DNA of 64,000 nt, from the NCBI GenBank assembly GCA_944321085.1, contig CALUJY010000002.1, positions 186,001-250,000 on the forward strand, in the 5' to 3' direction. Position 1 is the stretch's first letter; each line of letters opens with the position of its first letter. The translations under genes and the position numbers were made by a program. Shown in pieces: positions 1 through 9,134 of the stretch. Under the pieces are notes generated by a model. It had not been told where the DNA came from. It saw only the letters and a program-made list of their open reading frames with translations, and did no database searches. Source of the DNA: an uncultured Barnesiella sp. (lineage in GTDB: Bacteria; Bacteroidota; Bacteroidia; Bacteroidales; Barnesiellaceae_A).

Positions 1-4
1 CACA

Positions 5-1450
5 TTAAAACATAGTACGAATACCATCAAAATATTTCAGTATCAAGTAGGAATGACCGCCGATAAATAGAGCAATCAATACTATTGCAAAATATATCAC
101 TGCAAAAATGGCCAATTGTCGTTGCTCATCCTGCTTAAATCGGAAATTATTAATAACATATCCGCCAAGCACTGTAAGAAATGGTACAAAACAGAATGCA
201 TATCTCGATACTGTTCCTCCCGTGATGAAAGCCGGTACACAATATGCCATTGCCGCAGCCAGTGCAAACATAGACAATCTTATTCCACCCTTGCGGAACC
301 AATAGAAAACGAAAAAGGCTACTATGGGAACAGCTGCTGCATACCATAAATAACTCTGACGTACATACCATGTCGAGAGCGGTAATCCAGCTTGCGGGGC
401 AACTGTCTCAAATGGGAATGGTATCATGAATTGCACCACTATGCAGATGGGCAATAAGATGAATCGGAGCCATAAAGGATATGTATGGTACGGTCCTATG
501 ATATACTCATACGGGAGCTGGCTGTTACCATCTATATACTCTACCGAATGATGCGGATGTACGTATATTTTCACAAAATCATTCGTACCCCAATAACTCA
601 TTGTAACAGAGCCTATCCATATAAATGCTATTATTGTAATAACGATGGCTACAATAGGTTTTATATCTTCTTTCTTGAAACGGGGCAAATATACTGCTGC
701 AACAAAGATGAACAATACATATAAATAAGTAACACGCATAGTAGCCAATATGATGATACCTATCGCTAATAATGCTCCATATTTCTTGCATTTGTACTTG
801 TCGCGTAGTGCATAGAGCCCGCATATCGCCGATACCAATCCGAATATGATAAATGGTTCTTTCGATAGAATAGTAGCCGTGGCAAGAATGCTGGGTATGA
901 ATGCAATAAGACACATCGCGTACCCACCGATTTTAGTTGCTTCTTGATTGCTGGGCAGTATAAATGAAACAGTCCGGGCAATAAGCACCATACTGCATAG
1001 CAACAGAAATATATTGAATATCATGGGATATGCTATGTCGGTAATACCTGCTTTCACCCAAAGAGCCAAGAACAACGGGTAACCCATATACGAGACTACG
1101 GGCGAGTTAGCACTGACCGTCCCGTTGGCTACATCGCGCGACATTTCATAAAATGCCCGCGCATCATTGAGCAAATGAGGAAATTCGGGAGTACCTAATC
1201 GTGTAACAGATTGCCAATAATTCAGTATAAAGAAAATCGACATTGAAAAGAACGCTATGCACAACGCAATATGCCCCGACGTCGTATAATACGACGAGTT
1301 TTTATATATGTAGCGGGGTATGATAAAGGCTATCATCAATGCGATCCACAATAACAACCCTTTGACTTTAAGGAATATTAGCAGAGGTATCAATATGAGC
1401 CCTGCCATCAACAATATATCGCGATTCTTTATGTTATGGAATAGCTTCAC
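5..1450 (-). CDS. Polytopic membrane protein, GT-C/ArnT-like glycosyltransferase family
   Basis: A 481-residue protein with about eleven to thirteen hydrophobic segments spread over its whole length. Near residue 90 a short loop (LNDARAFYEMS) is followed by GYPLFLALW, an arrangement typical of GT-C fold transferases such as PMT/ArnT/family 39, where an acidic residue in the first periplasmic loop acts in catalysis and the enzyme uses a lipid-linked sugar. I infer a membrane sugar transferase or a repeat-unit polymerase-like protein; the acceptor is unknown. The gene is complete (stop at 5-7) and reads away from the DUF4493 operon. A TAnnTTTG element lies just upstream. An O-antigen polymerase-type protein is the main alternative. 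Confidence 0.6.
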   Translation of the reverse strand: MKLFHNIKNRDILLMAGLILIPLLIFLKVKGLLLWIALMIAFIIPRYIYKNSSYYTTSGHIALCIAFFSMSIFFILNYWQSVTRLGTPEFPHLLNDARAFYEMSRDVANGTVSANSPVVSYMGYPLFLALWVKAGITDIAYPMIFNIFLLLCSMVLIARTVSFILPSNQEATKIGGYAMCLIAFIPSILATATILSKEPFIIFGLVSAICGLYALRDKYKCKKYGALLAIGIIILATMRVTYLYVLFIFVAAVYLPRFKKEDIKPIVAIVITIIAFIWIGSVTMSYWGTNDFVKIYVHPHHSVEYIDGNSQLPYEYIIGPYHTYPLWLRFILLPICIVVQFMIPFPFETVAPQAGLPLSTWYVRQSYLWYAAAVPIVAFFVFYWFRKGGIRLSMFALAAAMAYCVPAFITGGTVSRYAFCFVPFLTVLGGYVINNFRFKQDEQRQLAIFAVIYFAIVLIALFIGGHSYLILKYFDGIRTMF

Positions 1451-1472
1451 GGAGAAAAATTTTAATTCATCA

Positions 1473-1480
1473 CAAATGTA
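1473..1480 (-). promoter_or_regulatory. Bacteroidetes -7 promoter element for the membrane glycosyltransferase-like gene
   Basis: Reads TACATTTG on the minus strand, an exact match to the TAnnTTTG element of the Bacteroidetes sigma factor. It lies 23 bases before the start codon. No clear -33 TTG is seen. Confidence 0.5.
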
Positions 1481-1574
1481 TAATATTTTGCTATAATGGG
1501 AACATTAAATATACTTAAAAATGAGAAGAGGCAAATTTCAGAAGGCAAAATATCAAGGAAAATAAAAATATATG

Positions 1575-1582
1575 TATATTTG
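1575..1582 (+). promoter_or_regulatory. Bacteroidetes -7 promoter element for the DUF4493/PCMD operon
   Basis: TATATTTG matches TAnnTTTG exactly and lies about 60 bases before the first gene of the operon. The intervening leader is AT-rich. It is the only good promoter match found ahead of the six tightly spaced genes. Confidence 0.55.
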
Positions 1583-1643
1583 CAGCGGTTATTTTGTGAC
1601 TAAACTTTTATAAGATATCAGAAACTATCAAACCGAATTGGAT

Positions 1644-4172
1644 ATGAAACTAAGAACCTTCTCCATTCTTGGGCTTGTAGCGTGTTTGTGCATGTCGTGC
1701 TCTCAGGAAAAAGAGAATTCAGGTGTAGGATGTGGCAGTTTCGTGCTTACCCTTCATCCTGATTATGAAGTTATACCTGTCTTGCGAAGTTCTGATGCCG
1801 ACCCATCAGATGAAACGCCATCGACAGACGAGTTTGCCATCAGATTGACCAAAGAAGATGGAAGTTACAGTAAAGAGTGGAGCAGTATTGCCGATATGCC
1901 CGTAGATGCTACTTTCGATACGGGCAATTATACTCTCTATGCTTATTATGGCAGTTTGACAAACGAAGGTTTCGGTACGCCGTTTTATCAAGGCGAAACG
2001 AAATTTTCCATTCGTGACGGTGAGACGACCCCGGTCGAGGTGACTTGTACGTTAGGCCATGTAAAAATCAGTCTCGAATACAGCGAGGCGTTTCGTAAAT
2101 ACTTCACAGATTACGAAACAACCGTACGTACACAAGGCGGCAAAAATGTTGTATTTACAAAAGACGAAACGCGCAGCGCATACGTCCAACCCGGCGATAT
2201 ATCGCTGAAAATACAACTCACCAAGCCCAACGGCATTTCTGCCACATACGAACCGGCGAAAATCATCGGTGCCACCGCAAGGCAACATTATATAATAACA
2301 TTCGACGTGAGCGAAAGTGTTGGAGCTGCTATCGTCTCTATTACTTTCGATAACTCCACTGAGGTAGAACCCATCACAATAGATGTGTCGGACGAAGCAA
2401 TGACTGCTCCTGCTCCATATTTTACATTAGATGGAATTGCAGCAAATGAAACAAAAGAATTGCAGGAATGCGAAACACCCGATTCAGGGAATCTGGGCGT
2501 AATGATTACAGCACGAGGCGGATTGGCCGGTTGTACGTTGATAACGCAATCGACATTCTTGCAGTCGATTGGATTCCCGACAGAACTCGAACTGACAGAC
2601 CTGAATGCCGAGGAACTCGCCGCCATTGAAAAAGTGGGGCTTGTTATCAAAGGTTTCGGCGATAGCAAGGATAAAATCGGATACATAGATTTTACCACCA
2701 TGTTGTCGTTCTTGCAAATTGCCGAAAACGGCGATGCCGACCACACTTTCACTATATCTGCACGCGATATCAATGGGAAAGTATCGGACGAGCCTGTGAC
2801 ATTTACCATTCATAACACACCTTTGCTTCTCAGCATAGGCGACATTACCCCCATCGTATTGGGAACTACCGACGTAAATATTCCATTACAGTTCAGCGGG
2901 AAAGACATTTCACAATTGCAAATCATGCGTCTTGAATCGACCGGTATATGGTCGCCCATATCGTATGAAGCCAATTCGAGCAGCGGTACGACATACAACC
3001 TTGTGGCAAAATTGCCTGAGGGTAATAAATCTCAAACTGTGAAAGCTGTATATAAAGGTGTGAAAGAGTCGGAAGAAAAAAACATCGGCATAACCATACC
3101 GGCCTACCATCTTGTAGCCAACGACTATGATATATGGAGCAACCGTGCTTCGATTCGCGTAGTTGCCGATGAGCCCTCTTATCAAAAGACCATCGAACAA
3201 TATATCACCATCTATGTACAGGAGGACAGCGAATGGAAAAAAGCAAATTATACGACACAAGCCGGTGTCTATGGGCTTACAGGGTTGAATGCCGGAACCA
3301 CCTATAACCTAAAAGGCGGTTGCTTGGCAGACGGAAGTGACTTGCAAACAAGCAACATATTGAAAATAAATACCGAATCGGCACTTTCACTGCCTAATGG
3401 AGAATTCGAAGAATGGACAACATTATATTCCGAGACCATCAATAAGGGCGGACGTTACGGTAAAGTGGCCGGATGGCAACAAGAGACAGCTACTGTAACA
3501 TCGAGCAACCCTGTGGGTTGGAGTACTGTTAATCCCAAAACTGCTCCTACATCGCCGCAAACTAAAAATACGTGGTATGTAGTTCCTTCGACTTTGCAAA
3601 CAGCAGGAGTCAATGGCAATGGCGTATTATTGAGAAATGTAGCTTGGGATAACGCCGGCGGAACACCTCCAGAAGGTCACTGGGGCTTCTTGACCGAGTC
3701 GTTGGAGTCGCTGACCCCTCCCACCATACAGAACCGCAGTGCCGGAAAGCTCTTCCTTGGATCATATAATTACGACCATGCCTCTGCAACAGAAACATAC
3801 GACGAGGGAATAGAGTTTGCTTCTCGTCCTGCCAAACTCACCGGATACTATAAATATACAATGAGCGGCAACGATGCCAACGGAGTTGTTACGGTCGTTG
3901 TAGAATATCGAAACAACGGTGAGACTACAACTCTTGCATCGAGCGAAATAGCCTTGACCCCGGCTACCGCGTACACGGCATTTGAGGTTCCCCTAACATA
4001 TACCGATACGAGCCATAAGGCAACGCATCTGAGGGTAATGTTTACTTCGTCGAACCATGCCTCGTACAATCAGGCCGAAGAGTCTGCACAAATATCTACT
4101 GTCGATAATAGGGCGCAAGCCGTATCTGTGGGTAGCGAATTGTATATCGATAACGTAAAACTTGAATACTAA
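1644..4172 (+). CDS. DUF4493 / PCMD domain surface lipoprotein
   Basis: An 842-residue predicted lipoprotein with lipobox LCMSC and the modified cysteine near residue 19. Residues of about 30-250 match the DUF4493 pattern (paired beta-sandwich, with WSSIADMP and GNYTLYAYYG-type strands). Ig- and fibronectin-like repeats follow to about residue 580. The end is a PCMD domain (putative carbohydrate metabolism domain), which opens with LPNGEFEEW and contains RPAKLTGYYKY. I chose ATG 1644; an in-frame TTG six bases upstream is less likely. It heads the operon with the five genes that follow. PCMD proteins are common on the Bacteroidetes surface, but their ligand is not established. A glycan-binding or surface-assembly role is inference. 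Confidence 0.8.
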   Translation: MKLRTFSILGLVACLCMSCSQEKENSGVGCGSFVLTLHPDYEVIPVLRSSDADPSDETPSTDEFAIRLTKEDGSYSKEWSSIADMPVDATFDTGNYTLYAYYGSLTNEGFGTPFYQGETKFSIRDGETTPVEVTCTLGHVKISLEYSEAFRKYFTDYETTVRTQGGKNVVFTKDETRSAYVQPGDISLKIQLTKPNGISATYEPAKIIGATARQHYIITFDVSESVGAAIVSITFDNSTEVEPITIDVSDEAMTAPAPYFTLDGIAANETKELQECETPDSGNLGVMITARGGLAGCTLITQSTFLQSIGFPTELELTDLNAEELAAIEKVGLVIKGFGDSKDKIGYIDFTTMLSFLQIAENGDADHTFTISARDINGKVSDEPVTFTIHNTPLLLSIGDITPIVLGTTDVNIPLQFSGKDISQLQIMRLESTGIWSPISYEANSSSGTTYNLVAKLPEGNKSQTVKAVYKGVKESEEKNIGITIPAYHLVANDYDIWSNRASIRVVADEPSYQKTIEQYITIYVQEDSEWKKANYTTQAGVYGLTGLNAGTTYNLKGGCLADGSDLQTSNILKINTESALSLPNGEFEEWTTLYSETINKGGRYGKVAGWQQETATVTSSNPVGWSTVNPKTAPTSPQTKNTWYVVPSTLQTAGVNGNGVLLRNVAWDNAGGTPPEGHWGFLTESLESLTPPTIQNRSAGKLFLGSYNYDHASATETYDEGIEFASRPAKLTGYYKYTMSGNDANGVVTVVVEYRNNGETTTLASSEIALTPATAYTAFEVPLTYTDTSHKATHLRVMFTSSNHASYNQAEESAQISTVDNRAQAVSVGSELYIDNVKLEY

Positions 4173-4192
4173 TATATAACGAAATAAATCTC

Positions 4193-5428
4193 ATGATGAG
4201 AAAGATATTAAACATATTTCTTGTAGCCGCCGTAAGCATGTTATTATCATGCAATAAGGAGAATATAACTTATCCGGCAGGCGGAAGTACCGGAACGCTC
4301 GATTTAACCTCCATCGCACTCACATGCAACACCGAAGAGACGGTATTGCGCAGCGGCGGAAACATCGATACGCAAGACTTTATCGTAAGCATATATAATG
4401 TGCAGAATGTATTGCAAAATGAATGGACATACAAAGAGATGCCAGAAGTGCTTACATTATCGGCCGGCGAATATGTATTGAAAGTAAAATCACACGAACC
4501 GCTTGACGCCGCATGGAATGCTCCTTACTACTATGCAGAGAAGAATTTTGCTATCGTTGCCGACCAGATGACAGTCATAGGCGACATAGTATGTGTGCTG
4601 AGCAACGTGAAAGTTACGATAGAATATAGCGATGACTTGTTGGCAGTACTCGGCGAAGGTTGTAAAGTAAATGTCGGCCTCGGATTGGGTACGCTCGATT
4701 TCTCTATCGACGAATCTCGTGCCGGATATTTCACTGTGAAAGAAGAAAGCAACCGATTGTATGCTTATTTCATGGGCCCGATAGACGGATATATCGATAC
4801 GATATATCGTGAAATAGACAATGTAAAAGCCGGTGAGTGGCGCATTTTGCGTTATTCGTTGAAATCGCCCGAACCCGGTGACCCGGCCAACGGTAACTTT
4901 ACAACATCTTTGCGAGTAGATGTTTCTTGCTATATCGTAGAACAAAACGTAGAGATACCTGTTGAAGAAGATGTAATAGAAGACCCCGAGCCTTCTAATC
5001 CCGATACTCCCACTCCACCCCCTTCGGGCGAAGAAGCTCCGGTGATTACAGCAACCACCTTTGACATCAGTGAGCCGCAGATAGTAACCCCCGACCTCAC
5101 CATAAAAATTATGGTAACCAGTGAAAATCCATTATCAGGATTTACAGTAGATATAGAATCGACTACACTTACAGCCGATGAGTTAGAGAGTGTAGGTCTA
5201 TCTACACATCTCGATTTGGCTAACCCCGGCGAATTGAAAGAGAATCTTCAAGGGCTCGGCTTCCCGGTAGAAGACCAAGTGATAGGCCAAAACGAATTGT
5301 CGTTCGATATAACCCAATTCTCGACTTTATTATCGGCTCTCGGTCCCGGTACACACAAATTTATAATGACTGCTACCGACAATAAAGATAATGCAACCAC
5401 TGAGACATTAACCCTCATTACTCAATAA
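4193..5428 (+). CDS. DUF4493 surface lipoprotein, short form without PCMD
   Basis: A 411-residue lipoprotein (lipobox LLSC, cysteine near residue 20). It is a paralogue of the gene before it over the DUF4493 region and the first Ig-like domain. The text then stops at ...TETLTLITQ, the point where the 842-residue paralogue goes on into further Ig/fibronectin repeats and PCMD. A proline- and acid-rich linker (residues about 255-280, with NPDTPTPPP) separates the two domains. It starts 20 bases after the upstream gene and its stop is 2 bases before the next start, so translation is probably coupled. Function unknown; it may be a spacer or partner for its PCMD-bearing neighbours. Confidence 0.75.
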   Translation: MMRKILNIFLVAAVSMLLSCNKENITYPAGGSTGTLDLTSIALTCNTEETVLRSGGNIDTQDFIVSIYNVQNVLQNEWTYKEMPEVLTLSAGEYVLKVKSHEPLDAAWNAPYYYAEKNFAIVADQMTVIGDIVCVLSNVKVTIEYSDDLLAVLGEGCKVNVGLGLGTLDFSIDESRAGYFTVKEESNRLYAYFMGPIDGYIDTIYREIDNVKAGEWRILRYSLKSPEPGDPANGNFTTSLRVDVSCYIVEQNVEIPVEEDVIEDPEPSNPDTPTPPPSGEEAPVITATTFDISEPQIVTPDLTIKIMVTSENPLSGFTVDIESTTLTADELESVGLSTHLDLANPGELKENLQGLGFPVEDQVIGQNELSFDITQFSTLLSALGPGTHKFIMTATDNKDNATTETLTLITQ

Positions 5429-5430
5429 AG

Positions 5431-7557
5431 ATGAATAGATTTAATTTGAAAACATATCTGCCCATATTGTTTATAGCCGGCATTTGCAGCTTGTGCTCAT
5501 GTCGTGACGATATACAAGAAAATGGCGACGGCAAGTTGGTATTGAGAATGAGCATTGCCGTACCCGAAACCTCTTCACCGGACAATGCAGCTGCGATTGA
5601 TAGCAAAATGTTGGCCGACAGTTGCCGTGTGAGAATATACGGTAGCAAAAGTTTGGTACGCTATTACAAAGGATTGGATAACATGCCACAAGAGTTGTTG
5701 TTGGCTGCCGGAGATTATCGAATCGATGCCGTAAGCGGCGATTCGGTGGCTGCAACATTCAGAACAGGTTACTACAAAGGTAGCTCAAACATCAATATAA
5801 AAGCCGGCAGCACTACGACCGGAACGCTTACTTGTAAGATTGTGAATACCTTGGTAACCGTAAGTTTTACCGACGAGTTGAAAGAGGTACTGAGCGATTA
5901 TGAGGTGACAATAGCAAGCAGCGCAGGCTCGCTTGTTTATACGCAACAACATGTTGATTCGATAGGTTATTTCATCCTGCCCTCGAACGAAACACAACTC
6001 AACTGGACTATTACCGGAAATTCCGACGGTGGCAGTGTGTACACACAATCGGGTACGTTGCAAAACATCAAACCGGCTACAAAATATGCTCTAACATTCA
6101 ATTACAACGAGACAGGATATACATCCGGCGGTGCATATTTCAATCTCACGGTCGATGAGTCGGCCATAGAAAAGGTCGAAGACATCGTCATCTACAAACG
6201 TCCCGACATCACAGGCGACGGATTCGATATAACGAAACCCTTGGCCTTTGAGCTTAATGCCGGTACGGAAACTGTCATTTTGGTAGATGCTTCTTCGGCA
6301 TTGTCATCACTGATTGTATCGGGCGATAAGATGCAAGCTATGGGATTACCGGCAAACAGTATCGACCTCTATTCGGCCACAGAAGATGTCTTGTCGTCGT
6401 GGAAAAATGCAGGACTCTCCTACTCTTATACGTATAATGGCAACAGTGAAGTATCGAATGCCCGCATTGTTTTCTCCGAGACTTTAATGAAAAGTTTGGC
6501 CGAAGGCAGCTATGAAATAGCTATTCACGCATCGGATACGCACGGGAAGGAATGGACTGAGACACTCGTTATTTCAGTATCGAATGCGGTCGTGCTGACA
6601 CAAGACCCTCTGAGAAGTGATATATGGGCTCATCATGCGACGCTGAGAGGTCAGCTGTTGAAAGCCTCTTCCGAACCGATAGTATTCCAATATAAGAAAG
6701 CCAACGAATCGGCATGGAATACCGTAGAGGCTACAATGGGTGAATCGGATGTCTTCACTGCCGAAATAACCGGACTTGAAGCCGGTACCACCTATCAATA
6801 CCAAGCTGTATGCGGCGAAATCGCTTCGGCTACGGTTGCAACATTTACGACAGAAAGTGAGTTTGTAATACCTAATGCCGGATTTGAGAATTGGCATAAA
6901 TCGGATAATGTATGGTTGGTTTATGGCGAAGGCGAAGAAATGTGGTGGGATACCGGTAACCACGGTTCGGCTACACTGAATGTCAATGTCACTACACAAG
7001 ATACCGATATCAAGAATAGTGGAACATCATCTATTAAAATGGCTTCACAATTTGTGAGCCTCTTTGGAACAATCGGTAAATTTGCGGCAGGGAACGTATT
7101 TGCCGGTTCTTATGTAGGTACCGAGGGTACGAATGGCATATTGGACTTTGGCAGACCTATATCTTCGCGCCCATCGCAACTGAAAGGATACTACAAGTAT
7201 ATCGCAGGTGAAGTAGATTATTCCGAGACCGACGAGTTACCCGTAGGAGCTACCGATAAAGGTAACATATATATTGCCATCGGCGATTGGACATCTCCTG
7301 TAAGGATAACGACCAAAGATAAAAACATCTTCAACAAAGATGATGAGCACATAATAGGTTTTGGCGAGATAGTTCCCGATGCCAATACGCCCGGCGACGG
7401 ACTGATACCGTTTACTATCGACATTGACTATCGCTCGTATGACCGCATCCCTACTTACATAGTGATTGTTGCCTCGGCAAGTTATTATGGCGATTTCTTT
7501 ACAGGAAGCAGTAGTAGCACATTATGGCTCGATGACTTGGAACTTGTATATGAATAA
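5431..7557 (+). CDS. DUF4493 / PCMD domain surface lipoprotein
   Basis: A 708-residue lipoprotein with lipobox SLCSC (cysteine near residue 24). DUF4493 fills about residues 30-250, an Ig-like unit comes next, then a fibronectin-like domain with the ending GLEAGTTYQYQAVCG, then a PCMD domain from about residue 482 (PNAGFENWH) through RPSQLKGYYKY to a C-terminal LDDLELVYE. The PCMD part closely resembles that of the 522-residue protein at the end of the operon (shared AGNVFAGSYVG and AAGNIFVGKFGG type stretches, and WWDTGNxGxATL). It is separated from the gene upstream by 2 bases and touches the downstream barrel gene. Likely displayed on the outer membrane. Confidence 0.8.
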   Translation: MNRFNLKTYLPILFIAGICSLCSCRDDIQENGDGKLVLRMSIAVPETSSPDNAAAIDSKMLADSCRVRIYGSKSLVRYYKGLDNMPQELLLAAGDYRIDAVSGDSVAATFRTGYYKGSSNINIKAGSTTTGTLTCKIVNTLVTVSFTDELKEVLSDYEVTIASSAGSLVYTQQHVDSIGYFILPSNETQLNWTITGNSDGGSVYTQSGTLQNIKPATKYALTFNYNETGYTSGGAYFNLTVDESAIEKVEDIVIYKRPDITGDGFDITKPLAFELNAGTETVILVDASSALSSLIVSGDKMQAMGLPANSIDLYSATEDVLSSWKNAGLSYSYTYNGNSEVSNARIVFSETLMKSLAEGSYEIAIHASDTHGKEWTETLVISVSNAVVLTQDPLRSDIWAHHATLRGQLLKASSEPIVFQYKKANESAWNTVEATMGESDVFTAEITGLEAGTTYQYQAVCGEIASATVATFTTESEFVIPNAGFENWHKSDNVWLVYGEGEEMWWDTGNHGSATLNVNVTTQDTDIKNSGTSSIKMASQFVSLFGTIGKFAAGNVFAGSYVGTEGTNGILDFGRPISSRPSQLKGYYKYIAGEVDYSETDELPVGATDKGNIYIAIGDWTSPVRITTKDKNIFNKDDEHIIGFGEIVPDANTPGDGLIPFTIDIDYRSYDRIPTYIVIVASASYYGDFFTGSSSSTLWLDDLELVYE

Positions 7558-7564
7558 AAGCAAA

Positions 7565-8311
7565 ATGAAAAAAGGTTTTTGTGCCATATTGTTCCTGCTA
7601 TGTGTTGTTACGGCCACTCATGCAGAGATATTGCCCAAAGACACTACCCAAACCCGGGGTTTGAAACAATATACCTTTGTTCCGAAAGGGCAATGGATTA
7701 TAGGCGGTACCGTTTCGTATGCCGAGATGAGCGGAAACAACTATCAGTTTCTGATTATCGAAGGCATCAACGGGAATGGTTATAGCTTCAATATAAGCCC
7801 CATGTTTTGTTACATGTTCGGTAATAACATAGGTGCGGGAGGGCGGTTTTCTTACGACCGCTCTCTCGTAAAGCTCAACTCTGCCGAGATTAATTTGGGT
7901 GACAATACAAGTTTCAATATCAACGACCTATATCGTTTGGGACACAACTACTCGGGTATGGCTGTACTCAGGAACTATATCAGTATAGGCAACAACATGC
8001 GATTTGGTCTGTACAATGAAACTCAGTTGCTTATAGGCGGCGGAGAAAGCAAGATTGTCAGCGGTACGGGCGAAGCGGTAGAAGGTTCTTTCGACCGCAA
8101 TTTCTCGATTGGCATTAATTTAGCACCGGGTATTACTGCTTTTATCAACAATTTTATGGCAATAGAACTCAACGTGGGATTGCTCGGATTTAAGTATACC
8201 AGTAGCACTCAGGCCACCAACCAAGTGTATATGGGAAAAACCAACAGTACCTCGGCAAGTTTCCAAATCAACCTGTTTTCAATAGGTTTAGGATTAGCTT
8301 TTTATATATGA
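7565..8311 (+). CDS. Outer-membrane beta-barrel protein, first of a tandem pair
   Basis: A 248-residue protein with a classical signal peptide (MKKGFCAILFLLCVVTATHA). The rest alternates hydrophobic and polar residues in amphipathic strands and ends with an aromatic residue plus I (AFYI), as barrels of the outer membrane do. It shares QYTFVPKGQWIIGGTVSY / GFKY / ISIG type strands with the next gene, so the two arose by duplication. ATG 7565 is chosen because it begins the signal peptide; ATG 7550, which overlaps the upstream stop, would add five residues. Operon context suggests an anchor or transport pore for the surface lipoproteins. That role is inference. Confidence 0.72.
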   Translation: MKKGFCAILFLLCVVTATHAEILPKDTTQTRGLKQYTFVPKGQWIIGGTVSYAEMSGNNYQFLIIEGINGNGYSFNISPMFCYMFGNNIGAGGRFSYDRSLVKLNSAEINLGDNTSFNINDLYRLGHNYSGMAVLRNYISIGNNMRFGLYNETQLLIGGGESKIVSGTGEAVEGSFDRNFSIGINLAPGITAFINNFMAIELNVGLLGFKYTSSTQATNQVYMGKTNSTSASFQINLFSIGLGLAFYI

Positions 8312-8312
8312 T

Positions 8313-9122
8313 ATGGCGATGAAACGAATCAAATATATAATCCTATTGCTGACGACTTTATGCGCCAATATCTCATGGCCGGCTTTTGCCTCAGAACCCG
8401 ATACGCAAACGATAGCTGCTGATACCACGGCCTCTCATAAAAAAGCGACGAGGACGTTCGACCGCGGACTTACCAATTACGTACTCATTCCCCAAAAAGA
8501 GTGGATTTGCGGTCTGACGGCATCTTATATGGGTTATAACAGCGACGACAGCGACATAGCACTGATTATTAAAGACTTCAACTTTACCGGTTCTATGTTC
8601 GGCATACATCCTTTTGTGGGCTATTTTATAAAAGACAACCAGTGTATAGGTGTCAAACTGGGATATTCGAGTACATCGGCCGATTTGAACAATTTTAATT
8701 TGGATATTATGGAAGATTTGGATATTTCGCTTTCAAATCTTACCTATTCGGCTCAATACTACTCGGCAGGTATATTCTATCGTACGTATGTGGGTATCAG
8801 CCCCAACGGACAGTTTGGCGTTTTCAATGAAACGAGCCTCAATTTTACCAGCGGTACCAGCCTGTTTGCCAGAGGAGTGGACGAAAATCGCAAAGAAACG
8901 CGAACATTGTCGACCGAAATATCGTTAGGGCTGAGCCCCGGTATATCGGTATTTATATTTGACAATGTAAGTGCCAATGTATCGGTGGGTATTTTAGGAT
9001 TGAACTATCAGCAAAGCAAGCAGTTTACCGACAATGTAGAAACAGGAAGCTACAAATCGAGTGCCGCTAACTTCAAAATCAATATCCTGAATATCAACAT
9101 AGGTATTACAGTGCATATATAA
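8313..9122 (+). CDS. Outer-membrane beta-barrel protein, second of a tandem pair
   Basis: A 269-residue paralogue of the gene before it. It has a signal peptide (MKRIKYIILLLTTLCANISWPAFA) and a linker, then NYVLIPQKEWICGLTASYMG, matching the same first strand in its neighbour, and amphipathic strands to the end (NINIGITVHI). The start lies 1 base after the upstream stop; a second in-frame ATG at 8319 is possible. Barrel of about ten to twelve strands is expected from its length, but this is not modelled. It sits between the first barrel and the last PCMD lipoprotein, so the pair probably works with them in the outer membrane. Confidence 0.72.
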   Translation: MAMKRIKYIILLLTTLCANISWPAFASEPDTQTIAADTTASHKKATRTFDRGLTNYVLIPQKEWICGLTASYMGYNSDDSDIALIIKDFNFTGSMFGIHPFVGYFIKDNQCIGVKLGYSSTSADLNNFNLDIMEDLDISLSNLTYSAQYYSAGIFYRTYVGISPNGQFGVFNETSLNFTSGTSLFARGVDENRKETRTLSTEISLGLSPGISVFIFDNVSANVSVGILGLNYQQSKQFTDNVETGSYKSSAANFKINILNINIGITVHI

Positions 9123-9134
9123 AAGAAGTATTTC

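Noticed and set aside
1638..1643. TTG start two codons before the first PCMD lipoprotein
   Set aside because: The ATG at 1644 begins a normal lipoprotein signal; the TTG adds only two residues and no better context.
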